Part shown: piece after piece, positions 17,253 through 26,268 of the stretch
How positions within the stretch are numbered: the first letter of the stretch is position 1
How the letters are laid out: each line of letters starts with the position of its first letter
DNA from: Phycisphaerales bacterium AB-hyl4
GTDB taxonomy: Bacteria > Planctomycetota > Phycisphaerae > Phycisphaerales > Phycisphaeraceae
Assembly: GCA_041821185.1 (NCBI GenBank)
Contig: JBGUBD010000001.1
Location: 124,001 to 188,000, forward strand
Length of the DNA stretch: 64,000 nt
Direction of reading: 5' to 3'
Position numbers and translations under genes: made by a program
The notes under the pieces: generated by a model
The model's database searches: none
What the model was told of the DNA's origin: nothing
Seen by the model: the letters and a program-made list of their open reading frames with translations, nothing else

Positions 17253-17280
17253 TTGACACAGGCGAGGCACCGGTTAAACT
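17253..17280 (+). promoter_or_regulatory. Sigma-70-type promoter of rplM-rpsI
   Basis: TTGACA (17253-17258), a 16-bp spacer and TAAACT (17275-17280). It lies 45 bp before the rplM start codon in the 305-bp gap from 17020 to 17324. I saw no gene in the rest of that gap. Confidence 0.65.
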
Positions 17281-17324
17281 GCCTGATTCTCGATTGAACG
17301 CCAGTAACCATTGGAGCGGGCCGG

Positions 17325-17774
17325 ATGAACCGCCAGACGTATCACGCAAAAAACCACGAAGTCGACCGCCGCTGGGTGGTCGTGGACGCCACCGACCAGG
17401 TTTACGGTCGCTTGGCCAGCCGGATTGCCCGCATTTTGCAGGGCAAGAACAAGCCGGAGTACACGCCGCATCATGACGTGGGCGACTTTGTTGTCGTGAC
17501 CAACGTCGAGAAGATGCACTTCACCGGCCGCAAGCTCGATCAGAAGCTGTACCAGAACTACAGCGGCTATCCCGGCGGCCTGAAGACCTACACCTACCGC
17601 ACGATGCTCGAGCAGCATCCCGAACGCCTGCTTGAAAAAGCCGTGCGTCGGATGATGCCGCGAAATCGCCTCGGTCGGCAGCAGTTTTCCAAGATGAAGG
17701 TCTACCGCGGCCCGGAACATCCGCACACCGCGCAGCAGCCTGAAGCCCTGGAAATCACGGCCAAGAGCGCCTGA
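17325..17774 (+). CDS. rplM: 50S ribosomal protein L13
   Basis: Large-subunit protein L13, 149 aa, near the usual 142-150. The N-terminus reads MNRQTYHAKNHEVDRRWVVV and continues with DATDQVYGRLASRIARILQG. The family core HHDVGDFVVVTNVEKMHFTG and the signature LEKAVRRMMPRNRLGRQQF with MKVYRGPEHPH are clear. A GGAG ribosome binding site precedes the ATG. It is followed 50 bp later by rpsI, the nearly universal bacterial pair, and preceded by a good promoter. Confidence 0.98.
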   Translation: MNRQTYHAKNHEVDRRWVVVDATDQVYGRLASRIARILQGKNKPEYTPHHDVGDFVVVTNVEKMHFTGRKLDQKLYQNYSGYPGGLKTYTYRTMLEQHPERLLEKAVRRMMPRNRLGRQQFSKMKVYRGPEHPHTAQQPEALEITAKSA

Positions 17775-17824
17775 ACCACCTGATTCACCAACCAAACCCG
17801 ATTCGCCTTACGGAACGCAAGACG

Positions 17825-18322
17825 ATGGCAGAAGATCAGACTTCCACGATGACGGCCCCCCTCGGCGACACGCTGGGCGAGGTGCCCGCGCCCCCCGAAA
17901 CGCAGCCGATCGCCCAGCCTGCCGTGCCTGACAAGGGTGGGTTTGTGTGGGGTACGGGTCGACGCAAGTCGGCCGTCGCCCGCGTCCGCGTCAAGCCGGG
18001 CGATGGCAAGTTCCTCATCAACAAGAAGGAAGTCAACGACTTCTTCTCCGAAGCCCAGCACCGTGAGCAGGCCCTCGCCGCGCTCAAGGCCACCAAAACC
18101 GAAGGCAAGCTCGACGTGTTCGTCAAAGTCCACGGCGGCGGCATCACCGGCCAGGCCGGGGCCGTCCTGCTCGGCCTCGCTCGTGCACTCAAGGGCTACG
18201 ACCCCGCACTCGAACAAACGCTCCGCGACAACGCCTACCTCACCCGCGACCCGCGTGAGGTCGAGCGTAAGAAGTACGGCCAGGCCGGTGCTCGCAAGCG
18301 CTTCCAGTTCTCCAAGCGTTAA
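17825..18322 (+). CDS. rpsI: 30S ribosomal protein S9
   Basis: Small-subunit protein S9, 165 aa. The conserved part starts at about residue 40 (GTGRRKSAVARVRVKPGDGK) and includes VHGGGITGQAGAVLLGLARAL. It ends in the invariant basic tail KKYGQAGARKRFQFSKR that reaches the P site. The first 38 residues (acidic/Pro-rich, with APPETQPIAQPA) are an extra N-terminal extension compared with the usual 130 aa. It is co-transcribed with rplM, and a strong terminator follows. Confidence 0.98.
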   Translation: MAEDQTSTMTAPLGDTLGEVPAPPETQPIAQPAVPDKGGFVWGTGRRKSAVARVRVKPGDGKFLINKKEVNDFFSEAQHREQALAALKATKTEGKLDVFVKVHGGGITGQAGAVLLGLARALKGYDPALEQTLRDNAYLTRDPREVERKKYGQAGARKRFQFSKR

Positions 18323-18354
18323 TCACCTGCCTCCCCTACCGCACACACACCACC

Positions 18355-18388
18355 AGGACCTGCCCTCACCGGCGGGTCCTGTTTTTTT
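18355..18388 (+). terminator. Rho-independent terminator after rpsI
   Basis: AGGACCTGCC (18355-18364), a CTCACC loop and GGCGGGTCCT (18371-18380) form a 10-bp stem followed by GTTTTTTT. It ends the rplM-rpsI operon. Confidence 0.85.
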
Positions 18389-18454
18389 ACCCCGAGCCAT
18401 GCCGACCGGCGTTTGGCTTATCATGGGCCCACCTCGAAACGGAAGGCGTGTTGA

Positions 18455-19414
18455 ATGCGTAATGTTCTTGCTGCGATGGCGGTCTGCCTGTCGACGATGC
18501 TCACCACGCAGGCGGTCGCCCAGACCGGAGCTCCGCTGCTGATCGAGCCCTGGCCGGAGGACGTTTACGCGCAGCATCGGCCGGAGGTGCAACTCTGGCG
18601 AACGCACACCAAAGGGCAGGCCGACGAAGACGTCGACTTCGTCAGCTTCCGCGATCGCGCACGCTACCGCCTCGACCCGACCGACCCACGCTCGCCTTCC
18701 GTCGGCTATGACGTGTATGGCCTGAACCTCAGCACCGACGACCCCGCCCTGCCGCCGCGACTGGTTGACGTCTCCGTCGGCACGGGGCTGCTGCTGCACG
18801 AAGACGAGCAATGGACGATCAGCATGCCGCTGGCGGTCGGCTTCGCGGGCACACGCCCGTTCAACGACGGCCGAGCGTGGTACGGCAAGGCGAGCATCCT
18901 CGCCTTCCAACGCCTGGATGAGCGCTCGCAGCTAATGTTCGCCCTCGAATACAACGGCAATCGCGCCATCCTGCCCGACGTGCCCATCCCCGGCTTCGCC
19001 TACATCCGGCAGATGAGCGACACGCTCCGCATGACCCTCGGCGCACCGGTCAGCGGTGTCGACTGGCGGCCGGACGACCATTGGCACCTGCGGTTCAATT
19101 ACTACGTGTTCGCCTTCGACCTCGACGTCCGCTACCACATCACCCGGGAGTGGGCCATGTTCGCCAGCTTCAACCAGCACCAGCGCGCCTTCCACCAGCA
19201 CGGCGACGACCGCCACCGTCGGCTGTTCTTCCGCCAACGCCATGCTGAACTGGGCACGCGATGGCAGGTGGCCGACCGCATCGAGCTCATCGCCGCCGGC
19301 GGCTACACCTTCGGCAGCCGACTGCAGCGCGGCTACGACATCCGCGACACCGACACGATCCGCCACTTCAGCGACACCCCCTACGTCCGCCTCGGCCTGT
19401 CCGCGTCGTTCTAA
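18455..19414 (+). CDS. Outer-membrane-type protein resembling DUF6268
   Basis: A 319-aa secreted protein. Residues 1-22 form a signal peptide (MRNVLAAMAVCLSTMLTTQAVAQ). The rest alternates amphipathic strands (for example LVDVSVGTGLLL, WTISMPLAVGFAG, WHLRFNYYVFAFDLDVRY and IELIAAGGYTFG) and ends in a terminal Phe (YVRLGLSASF), typical of outer-membrane beta-barrels. The pattern resembles DUF6268 proteins, common in Planctomycetes. Function is unknown. A TTTAGC-type repeat follows the gene. Confidence 0.75.
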   Translation: MRNVLAAMAVCLSTMLTTQAVAQTGAPLLIEPWPEDVYAQHRPEVQLWRTHTKGQADEDVDFVSFRDRARYRLDPTDPRSPSVGYDVYGLNLSTDDPALPPRLVDVSVGTGLLLHEDEQWTISMPLAVGFAGTRPFNDGRAWYGKASILAFQRLDERSQLMFALEYNGNRAILPDVPIPGFAYIRQMSDTLRMTLGAPVSGVDWRPDDHWHLRFNYYVFAFDLDVRYHITREWAMFASFNQHQRAFHQHGDDRHRRLFFRQRHAELGTRWQVADRIELIAAGGYTFGSRLQRGYDIRDTDTIRHFSDTPYVRLGLSASF

Positions 19415-19441
19415 ATCAACAACGCAGCTTCATCACTTGTG

Positions 19442-19519
19442 ACATTTAGCAGCGGTGCTCGCACCGCCTTTTTCGGCCCGCAGGGCCGGACGCGCGGACC
19501 AAGGCCCGCAGCTAAATGT
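19442..19519. repeat. Nested inverted repeat (TTTAGC family)
   Basis: Outer arms ACATTTAGC (19442-19450) and GCTAAATGT (19511-19519) are perfect reverse complements. Inside lie a GCGGTGC/GCACCGC hairpin and a CGGCCC/GGGCCG hairpin. It sits between the convergent DUF6268-like and mechanosensitive-channel genes. Confidence 0.75.
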
Positions 19520-19557
19520 GAACCCGCGCGGGTGCCACACAGCAGCTTCGGTGTCAC

Positions 19558-20772
19558 TCAGGAAGTCGCCCCGCCTGACCCTGTTCCGCCGTCATCATTC
19601 CAGACACGAAGGTTTGCCCGCGGATAGCCGGGTATGATTCGCCCGCGGTGCTCGGGCTTGTCCAGTTCAACCGCGGCCTGAAGCTGCAACAGGCTCGCCC
19701 ACCGGCGGCGCTCCCGAGCCGGCACGAGATACCGGATGGTCAGATCCGTCCACGAATCCTCCAGCGATACGAATACGCTCGGCTCCACCTCGACATCAAA
19801 CGCAATCCGGGCGCGCTCGAGCATCTGCCGATACCGGTCGGCTCGTTCCGCCATCGCAGTACCGAGCACCTGCCCCGCCATTTTCTCCATGACCTTGATC
19901 GCGTAAGGCAGATCGCTTTCGTTGGCCACCGGCACGGTGACCTCGTCCCAGACAAACGGAAACTCGCGCGTATAGTTGATGATGTTCGCCCGGAGCACTT
20001 CGGAGTTGGGAAAGGTGATCATCGCACCGGTCGGTTGAGCACCGGCCACCGGCTTGTCCGGCCCGCCCGCTTCCCACACGGTCGTCGTCAGGATGTCGAC
20101 CTTATAGACATCGCCGAACACGTCGCCCACCGCGATGCGGTCGCCGATGCGGTAATAAGCTTTGAACGAATTCATCAGCCAGCCCGTGAAGCTTTCGATC
20201 GGCGCCTGCAACGCCCACGAAAGCGCAAGCCCCGCCAGGCCGACCGAACCAATGAGCGCCCGCGCGTCGCCGGCCAGCACGCTTAGCGCAGCGCCGACGG
20301 CAATCAACCAGATAAGCACCTGCGCCATCGCCGCGGAGGCGTCCGCTCGGCTCCAACTCCGCAACACGCGCCGCAGCACCATGCTCACGAGTTTGCCCAC
20401 GACCGCGGCAGTCACCAGCAGCACGATCGCCACGAAGATGCGCGGCAACATCACATACGCGCCAAACAGCAGGTCGCGGATCGTACGCGTGGCTTGGCCC
20501 ATCGCTTCGGCGGGGTCGTCGGGAAGCGTCGGCGTATCCCCGGGCGCGGCCGCCGGATCGTCGGTCGGCGGTTCGTCGGCCGGCGGTGTGTCCGCCTCGG
20601 CCCGCGCCGCCACCGCCTCATCAACGCCGGGCAGGGGTGGGCCTTCAATGCCCCACAGCAGCAGCAGCATCGCCGTCAGCGCCACTGCCAGCATCGACCC
20701 CCGCCGAAAGCGGCGCAAGCGTGACTGCGCGGTGGCTTGAAGGTTGCGCGTCCGCGCTGCCGGCTTCGCCAC
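19558..20772 (-). CDS. MscS-family mechanosensitive ion channel
   Basis: A 404-aa inner-membrane protein. It has an N-terminal hydrophobic segment (residues 25-43), an acidic Ala/Pro-rich linker (50-95), then membrane helices near 105-125, 155-172 and a pore-lining helix with GSVGLAGLALSWALQAPIES. The cytosolic MscS beta domain follows (YRIGDRIAVGDVFGDVYKVD, then ITFPNSEVLRANIINYTRE). This fits the small-conductance MscS superfamily that releases solutes on hypo-osmotic shock. The Pro-rich linker is unusual. The translated start MAKPAARTRN is basic, as expected for a cytoplasmic N-terminus. Confidence 0.9.
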   Translation of the reverse strand: MAKPAARTRNLQATAQSRLRRFRRGSMLAVALTAMLLLLWGIEGPPLPGVDEAVAARAEADTPPADEPPTDDPAAAPGDTPTLPDDPAEAMGQATRTIRDLLFGAYVMLPRIFVAIVLLVTAAVVGKLVSMVLRRVLRSWSRADASAAMAQVLIWLIAVGAALSVLAGDARALIGSVGLAGLALSWALQAPIESFTGWLMNSFKAYYRIGDRIAVGDVFGDVYKVDILTTTVWEAGGPDKPVAGAQPTGAMITFPNSEVLRANIINYTREFPFVWDEVTVPVANESDLPYAIKVMEKMAGQVLGTAMAERADRYRQMLERARIAFDVEVEPSVFVSLEDSWTDLTIRYLVPARERRRWASLLQLQAAVELDKPEHRGRIIPGYPRANLRVWNDDGGTGSGGATS

Positions 20773-21060
20773 GGCTCGCTTCGGCCGATCATTTCGCCGG
20801 TTTGATCGGGCCGTACGTTGCGTCGGCCGCCTTGCTGGGGGAACACGGGATCTGCTGATAACGTCCCTCCTCGGATCTGCCCGCTCTCATCGCTCGTAGG
20901 AATACTATGCACCGCCCGAAAGGCAGGGCCACAAACACGGCGAAGCGGGGGCTTTCGTCTTATAATCAGGGCGTTCGCAACCCTCGCCGGGTCACACGTT
21001 CCGGCGTTCCACGCACCGCCACGCACCTTCAATTCCCTTAACGCAGCCGGAGGATCGTCG

Positions 21061-21864
21061 ATGAGCTACCGCCTGTCCGATGAGCAGAAGGCCTTCTATG
21101 ACGAGCATGGCTATCTCACCGGCCTGCCCCCGGTCTATACCGAAGCGGAGATCGCGGCGCTGCGCGACGAACTGCCGAACCTGACCAGGCTGCTCGAAGA
21201 AGGTGAAACCACCAAGGACATCCGCGAGTGGCACGAGACCAGCCGATACCTCTATGACATCTGCATGAACCCGAAGATTCTCGACATGGTCGAAGGCGTA
21301 CTCGGGCCCGACTTCTACATGTGGGCGAGCAATTTCTTCATTAAGGAACCACGCAGCAAGGCCACCGTCGGCTGGCATCAGGACTCGTACTACTGGCCGA
21401 TGGAACCGCAGCACTCCGTCACCGTCTGGCTCGCCTTCAACGAGGTGAATGAGGAAAACGCCGCGATGAAGGTCGTCCCCGACACGCACAAGGCCGGCAT
21501 CATCAAGCACACCCGCAACGACAAGGCGCAGACCAACTCCATCCTCACGCTCGAACTCGAAGGCGGCAGCTTTGACGAAAGCACCGCGGTAAGCCTCAAC
21601 CTCAAGCCCGGCCAGTGCTCACTGCACAACGACGCCCTCGTCCACGGCTCAGGGCCGAACACGTCCGACCGCCCGCGCATCGGCATCGCCATCCGCTACT
21701 CCGCCACCGAGTGCCGGAACGACTACGCGATCAACCCCAATTTCAAAATCTACATGTGCCGCGGCACCGACACGTATCAGCACAACAAACACGGCGAAGT
21801 GCCCACCCAACGCTTCGGCCGACCCGACTTCAAGCCGGTGAGCAAGGAAGAAGCGATGGGGTAA
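21061..21864 (+). CDS. Phytanoyl-CoA dioxygenase (PhyH) family protein
   Basis: A 267-aa Fe(II)/2-oxoglutarate oxygenase. The metal triad is visible as His and Asp in GWHQDSYYWP (about residues 103-105) with the distal His in DALVHGSGPN (about 198). The 2-oxoglutarate-binding Arg is likely in SDRPRIGIAIRYS. This family hydroxylates varied small molecules; the substrate here is unknown. The start at 21061 follows a GGAGG site (21050-21054). A perfect TATAAT at 20961-20966 could be the -10 box, but no good -35 is visible. It appears to be a single-gene unit. Confidence 0.88.
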   Translation: MSYRLSDEQKAFYDEHGYLTGLPPVYTEAEIAALRDELPNLTRLLEEGETTKDIREWHETSRYLYDICMNPKILDMVEGVLGPDFYMWASNFFIKEPRSKATVGWHQDSYYWPMEPQHSVTVWLAFNEVNEENAAMKVVPDTHKAGIIKHTRNDKAQTNSILTLELEGGSFDESTAVSLNLKPGQCSLHNDALVHGSGPNTSDRPRIGIAIRYSATECRNDYAINPNFKIYMCRGTDTYQHNKHGEVPTQRFGRPDFKPVSKEEAMG

Positions 21865-21919
21865 GGGAGGTCAGCACCGTCTGCTTTTCGTCTTGGCGAC
21901 GTGACACGACCGACGCGTT

Positions 21920-22753
21920 TCAGATCGCCGCCACTGCGACGTCGATAGGTTGCACGGCGTCATCCGTATCCAGCGCGTGGGCATGGATCTCCATACTCGT
22001 CATCATCGCGGCACCGAAAATCAGCCCGAAGGAAACGTCGGTCGCGTCCCGTCCCGTGCCGATGCGCAGCATGTGCTGGGGCAACACCTGCCACGTCGGG
22101 TCGAACAGGTACCAGCCGTCGCCCAGCCAGACTTCGAACATGGCGTGAAAATCGGGGGGCGACAACTGGTAGGCATATCCGCTGACAAAGCGAGCCGGGA
22201 TGTTGACCGCCCGGCAAAGCGCGATCCCGAGGTGGGCGAAGTCGCGGCAGACGCCCACGCGCGACGTGGCGACGTCGAAGGCGGAGGTGAGCGGCCCGGT
22301 CATGCCGACCAGGTAGTCGACGTTTCGGTAGATCCACTCGCAGATCGCCCGCACCTGTTGATAGCCCGGCGGCAGGCCGCCAAACTCGCGATAGGCCAGA
22401 CGCATCAGGTGGTCGGACTGACAATATCGGCTGGGCAACAGGTAGGGCAGAATCCACAGCGGCAGCCGATCGGGCGGCGCGACGGTGAGCGTCGTAACGT
22501 CGGCGAGCCGTGGCGTATACGTCACCATGGCGGCATAATGCAGGCTGACCGCTTGTGACTCGGCCGCGAAGCGGTGATAGCGGTTGCCGGTCGTCGGCTC
22601 GACATGCTCCTCGACCGGGCCGGCGGGCGTGATCTCAAACCGCTCCTGCTCGATCTGCTGATGGGCCGTCCGCGCCGCGGCCACGTTCATCACGAAAGTG
22701 GACGCGTCGGGCAACTGGTATTTCAACGTGCATCCGACCGAAAACTTCGCCAC
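21920..22753 (-). CDS. Transglutaminase-like cysteine-protease-fold protein
   Basis: A 277-aa cytoplasmic protein with an N-terminal beta domain (starting MAKFSVGCTLKYQLPDASTF) and a C-terminal transglutaminase core. The catalytic triad is visible: Cys in RVGVCRDFAHLGIALCRA (about residue 173), His in DFHAMFEVWLG and Asp in LFDPTW. Such proteins act as peptidases or amide-forming enzymes in bacteria and often accompany circularly permuted ATP-grasp proteins; none is adjacent here. It is convergent with the PhyH gene. Confidence 0.88.
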   Translation of the reverse strand: MAKFSVGCTLKYQLPDASTFVMNVAAARTAHQQIEQERFEITPAGPVEEHVEPTTGNRYHRFAAESQAVSLHYAAMVTYTPRLADVTTLTVAPPDRLPLWILPYLLPSRYCQSDHLMRLAYREFGGLPPGYQQVRAICEWIYRNVDYLVGMTGPLTSAFDVATSRVGVCRDFAHLGIALCRAVNIPARFVSGYAYQLSPPDFHAMFEVWLGDGWYLFDPTWQVLPQHMLRIGTGRDATDVSFGLIFGAAMMTSMEIHAHALDTDDAVQPIDVAVAAI

Positions 22754-23124
22754 AACAACATCTCCTGCCTCGGGCAGCGTCTCCGCCTGGCGGGGCGATC
22801 TCGTAAGCCCTCATCGGGCCCATAAACGGTGAGTCCAGATGAAAGCATAGCCGGCCTGTCAGCGATGAGGCGAAAAGCTCGCTCTGGAGGCCGAAAAAGG
22901 CCTGTCCGACTGACCCGCAGCCCGTGTTCGAGGCCGATTCACGCAAGGTTTTGTCATGCATGCCATCCGGGCGGTAGACGGGTCCGTAGCCCTCAATGAG
23001 GGGTGTCGATCGAATGCCATCTCACCATCCGGGATCGATTTCACGCTCAAAAACGAGCTTGACGCTTCGTTTGCGAAATGAAACAATCAGCTCCCGGCAA
23101 CAAAAACTCACATAAGGTTTTGAT
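22754..23124. other. 371-bp intergenic region upstream of the glycan genes
   Basis: Divergent spacer between the transglutaminase gene and the cytidylyltransferase gene. GC content drops toward its right end. Apart from the promoter-like pair at 23059-23087 I see no gene, tRNA or strong hairpin. It marks the left edge of the lower-GC island. Confidence 0.5.
23059..23087 (+). promoter_or_regulatory. Possible sigma-70 promoter for the glycan genes
   Basis: TTGACG (23059-23064), a 17-bp spacer and AACAAT (23082-23087), 38 bp before the GTG start of the cytidylyltransferase gene. The -10 box matches four of six consensus positions. Confidence 0.4.
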
Positions 23125-23856
23125 GTGGCAAATATTGCAATCATTACGGCCAAAGGAGGCAATCAATCTATTGGGAACAAGAACGTCATCCCCGTGATGG
23201 GGGTCCCGATTATTCTGTATCCCATGCGAGCAGCGAAACTGGCGGCGAGTATTGACGCTGTCTATATCTCGACTGAAGATCCATTGATCAAGTCGCTGGC
23301 CGCCAAGGAAGGCATTGAGGTGATCGATCGGCCGGCTGAGCTCAGTGGTCCGGAGAGCATGCACAAGGACGTCATTCTTCATGCCGTCCGCGAGGTTGAG
23401 AAGCGACGGGATGATGTGGAAAACGTGGTCGTCCTGCTCGGCAACACCGTTCACGTGACGCCGGGTTTAATCGATCAGTCGATCGGGGTCGTGTCGTCAG
23501 GCGAAGGCGACTCTTGTGTCAGCGTCTGGAAAGCTCAGGACGACCATCCGCTTCGGGCCTTGAAAGTTGATGAGCAAGGGTACGTCAAGTCTTATCTCGG
23601 CATCGACGCTGGCTCCAACCGGCAGGCCTACCCGCCAGCATACTTTTATGACCAGGGCGTATGGGCATTTCAGAAGGAGTGCGCTTATGCTCAAAAGGGG
23701 CCGAGCCCATGGGTTTGGCTGGGTGAAAAGTGCCGGACCATTGAACGCCCATGGGTAACGGGTCGCGACGTCCATTCCTGGATCGATATATCCGCCAGCG
23801 TCTGGTACCTCTCTGCGATTCAGGTCAATGACTATATTGGCTATTCCGATTTATAA
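23125..23856 (+). CDS. Acylneuraminate cytidylyltransferase-like (CMP-sugar synthetase family)
   Basis: A 243-aa nucleotidyltransferase beginning with a GTG start (AAGG about 8 nt upstream). The N-terminal motif ITAKGGNQSIGNKNVIPVMG corresponds to the family xxARGGSKxxxxKN pattern, with PIILYPMRAA and DAVYISTEDPLI after it. It continues with RPAELSGPESMHKDVILHAV, as in NeuA-like enzymes. This family activates sialic or other nonulosonic acids, or related sugars, with CTP for surface glycans. The first motif is divergent (AKGG for ARGG), so the sugar is uncertain. It forms a likely operon with the next gene. Confidence 0.85.
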   Translation: MANIAIITAKGGNQSIGNKNVIPVMGVPIILYPMRAAKLAASIDAVYISTEDPLIKSLAAKEGIEVIDRPAELSGPESMHKDVILHAVREVEKRRDDVENVVVLLGNTVHVTPGLIDQSIGVVSSGEGDSCVSVWKAQDDHPLRALKVDEQGYVKSYLGIDAGSNRQAYPPAYFYDQGVWAFQKECAYAQKGPSPWVWLGEKCRTIERPWVTGRDVHSWIDISASVWYLSAIQVNDYIGYSDL

Positions 23857-23876
23857 AAGCATGGCCGGAGCACTCC

Positions 23877-24779
23877 ATGCACTCACGGACTCGAGATCTC
23901 AAAAAACGCCTGGCTGCATGTCGCAGCACTGATTCGGCGCTGGACGTTCTGCACAACGCCTACGAGGGGGAAGAATGCTGGGTGTTTACCTGCGGCCCGT
24001 CGCTTAACGACGTCAGCGCGGAGGACATCAGTCGTGTTCTGCAAGGCCGACTGGGGATCGCCGTAAAACAAGCGATGTTCAAGGCGCCCGAAGCTGACTT
24101 TCATGTGTTCAACCGATGGCATCATCAGAAATACCCGAAACGCGGGGATGATTGCATCGGCGTCGAATTGAAAGCGCCCAAAGACCCGGTCATATACGGC
24201 CAGTCTCCGGATGTGCGTTTTGAGATGGAAGTCGACCCATCGTTGAAAACAGACGAACGATTGCAGCGCAGCCTCGCTGCCACCTCTGAGTTTGAACGGT
24301 ATACGCTGGAGCAGACGCAGATACGGCCGTGGGGGCCGGGAATCATGTACGAAGTTGTCATGTTCCTTGCCGTTCACCTCGGGGTGCGCAGGATTGTGTG
24401 TATTGGATGGGACCTCGGCTCGGCGAAAGCGGCGTCGCTTGAACATTTTTACGCTGAACGCGATTTCGGAAGCCGTATCGCTGATTGGCAACTCAATGAA
24501 AGACTACAGCGCATCACCCGTCGCGTGGGCGGAGACCGGACCCTGAGGGGTCTGAACTGGGCCATACGGCATGTGAAACGAAGAGCCCTCCACGACCTGG
24601 GCTACATCTACAATCGCACGCCCGTCCAGGTCGGTGAGAATGATCTGATCATTCGCTCGAGCGAACATCTCAATGCATGGCTAAAGGCCAGAGGTGTCGA
24701 ACTGACGCTGGTGTCGGATCGCAGCCTGCTGCATCCTGGAATCCCCCGCATGACGCTGGCTGAGGCCGCTACCATATGA
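23877..24779 (+). CDS. Putative glycan-related protein, glycosyltransferase 42/DUF115-like
   Basis: A 300-aa cytoplasmic protein I do not recognise with certainty. Near residue 35 it has WVFTCGPSLNDVS, a Gly-Pro-Ser-Leu motif like that opening DUF115 and GT42 sialyltransferase-type proteins. Later segments are FHVFNRWHHQKYPKR, PGIMYEVVMFLAVHLGVRRI and VCIGWDLGSA, consistent with an alpha/beta nucleotide-sugar-binding fold. It follows the CMP-sugar synthetase by 20 bp on the same strand, which supports use of a CMP-activated sugar. That link is inference. GC content is lower than in flanking housekeeping genes. Confidence 0.65.
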   Translation: MHSRTRDLKKRLAACRSTDSALDVLHNAYEGEECWVFTCGPSLNDVSAEDISRVLQGRLGIAVKQAMFKAPEADFHVFNRWHHQKYPKRGDDCIGVELKAPKDPVIYGQSPDVRFEMEVDPSLKTDERLQRSLAATSEFERYTLEQTQIRPWGPGIMYEVVMFLAVHLGVRRIVCIGWDLGSAKAASLEHFYAERDFGSRIADWQLNERLQRITRRVGGDRTLRGLNWAIRHVKRRALHDLGYIYNRTPVQVGENDLIIRSSEHLNAWLKARGVELTLVSDRSLLHPGIPRMTLAEAATI

Positions 24780-25015
24780 TGTCAAATGGTCTGGCGAGGT
24801 TGGCCGTGTGGCCTGCCAATGCGTGATTTCTGTAGATCAGTGGGCAAAAACTTCAGTTTTCTTTTGAAGCGACCGACATACAAGATGGCAATGAAAAGGG
24901 TTCGCGATGCGCGCAGCATCGCATCCGGTTCGCTGCGAACGGGGAGCCGATCAGTATTTTGCATCGGACAAGCGGGGGCTGCGCCGTAGCCAGAACGGAG
25001 ACGAGAGCAATCTGA

Positions 25016-26110
25016 ATGGACTATGAAATTGTCATTGCCACGCGAAACCGCACATCGGCGCTCGAACTGTCACTGCCTTTGATGTTGCGGCAGCAACGCC
25101 TGCCCAAGGGCATCTTCATCGTGGATTCGTCAGACGACCACAAGGCCACCGCCGAGGTGGTCGACCGGATCTGCACTGACTCGCCGGTGCCGGTGACGCT
25201 CGAACAAGCCCCGCGTGGGCTGACACTGCAGCGGAACATCGGCCTCAGCCGTGTCAATTCGCCGGTGGTGATGTTTCCGGACGATGACGCGCTGTGGTCG
25301 CCGGATGTCGCAGACCGGATGATGAATGTTTACGAGCGAGACAAGGACGAGCGCATCAGCGCCGTATGCGCGGCGCCCGCGGCCGTGCCGCCAGCCGGCG
25401 TGCTCAGTGGATCGGCCGCGGGGGGTTATCGGATGAGCTTCGGCGCCCGGGTGCGGCAATGGGTGGCGCATCCGCGGACGGCGTTGGAGCGTCGGCTTTG
25501 TGCTGATCCGTTCGTCGTTCACGGCCGATCGATGTGGAACGCACGCGATCTGCCGGACTGGTTTGCAGAAGATGACGTCGTGCCGGTGGAGTACATGACC
25601 GGTTACCGGATGAGCTTCCGGACATCGGTGGCCAAACAAGTTGGCTTTGACGAGCATCTGGCCGACTACGCATTGAACGAGGACGTCGACGCTTCGTTTG
25701 GAGCCTGGCGGCACGGCATTGTGGCGGGCGCACGGCAGGCTCGTGTGTATCACTACCAGGCTCCGGGCAAGCGGGCCTCGGGCCGCCAGCTTGGTGTCAT
25801 GGAAGTGCTCAACCGCGCATATGTGGTTTGCAAGCACGCACCGCTCGATGCCCCGGCGCGGCGCACCCTGAAGCGTTTCTCGCGATACAAGCTGCTGGGT
25901 TATCTCGGCGGCGTGCGAAGCACCTTCGGCCGGGAACGGGTGATCGGCGTCCGGATCGCGATTGCCCAGTTGCCAAAACTGCTTGCCGCGTCCGCTGACG
26001 AACTGCCCCAGGCGTATCGCACCGCATGGGCGGCATGCCTGGGATCGCAGGCGGCACCCACTTGCCCCGAATCGCGCCGAGCGGCCTTGACGCCAACTTC
26101 GCAGAACTGA
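25016..26110 (+). CDS. Family 2 glycosyltransferase
   Basis: A 364-aa GT-A-fold enzyme. The N-terminus YEIVIATRNRTSALELSLPL and IFIVDSSDD form the nucleotide-sugar site. APRGLTLQRNIGLSRVNSPV with MFPDDDAL gives the metal-binding acidic motif near residue 87, and YALNEDVDASFGAWRHG may contain the catalytic base. The C-terminus is basic. It probably adds a sugar to a surface polysaccharide or lipid. It is 236 bp from the previous gene, so it may have its own promoter. The last residues (SQAAPTCPESRRAALTPTSQ) are Ala/Pro/Ser-rich and may be non-native sequence. Confidence 0.85.
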   Translation: MDYEIVIATRNRTSALELSLPLMLRQQRLPKGIFIVDSSDDHKATAEVVDRICTDSPVPVTLEQAPRGLTLQRNIGLSRVNSPVVMFPDDDALWSPDVADRMMNVYERDKDERISAVCAAPAAVPPAGVLSGSAAGGYRMSFGARVRQWVAHPRTALERRLCADPFVVHGRSMWNARDLPDWFAEDDVVPVEYMTGYRMSFRTSVAKQVGFDEHLADYALNEDVDASFGAWRHGIVAGARQARVYHYQAPGKRASGRQLGVMEVLNRAYVVCKHAPLDAPARRTLKRFSRYKLLGYLGGVRSTFGRERVIGVRIAIAQLPKLLAASADELPQAYRTAWAACLGSQAAPTCPESRRAALTPTSQN

Positions 26111-26196
26111 AAGCCCGGTTCGGCTACACCTGTCCCTTCGCCCGTGATGGGCGGATAGCATCAGGTTTTACCCTGAAAACCGGGTTTTTCGGCAAA

Positions 26197-26268
26197 GCCA
26201 CCTGCCGGACTTGAACCGGCAACCTGCAGTTTACAAAACTGCTGCTCTGCCAATTGAGCTAAGGTGGC
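26197..26268 (-). tRNA. trnT: tRNA-Thr (UGU)
   Basis: Reading the minus strand, a complete 72-nt cloverleaf forms: acceptor GCCACCT/AGGTGGC, D-arm GCTC/GAGC, anticodon stem GCAGT/ACTGC around loop TTTGTAA (anticodon TGT), and T-arm GCCGG/CCGGC with loop TTCAAGT. No CCA is encoded. It lies between the glycan island and rpmF, and tRNA genes are common island borders, although I found no repeated 3' end that would mark an attachment site. Confidence 0.95.

Noticed and set aside
26197..26268. tRNA-Thr as attachment site for an island to its side
   Set aside because: No direct repeat of the tRNA 3' end and no integrase were found in the window.
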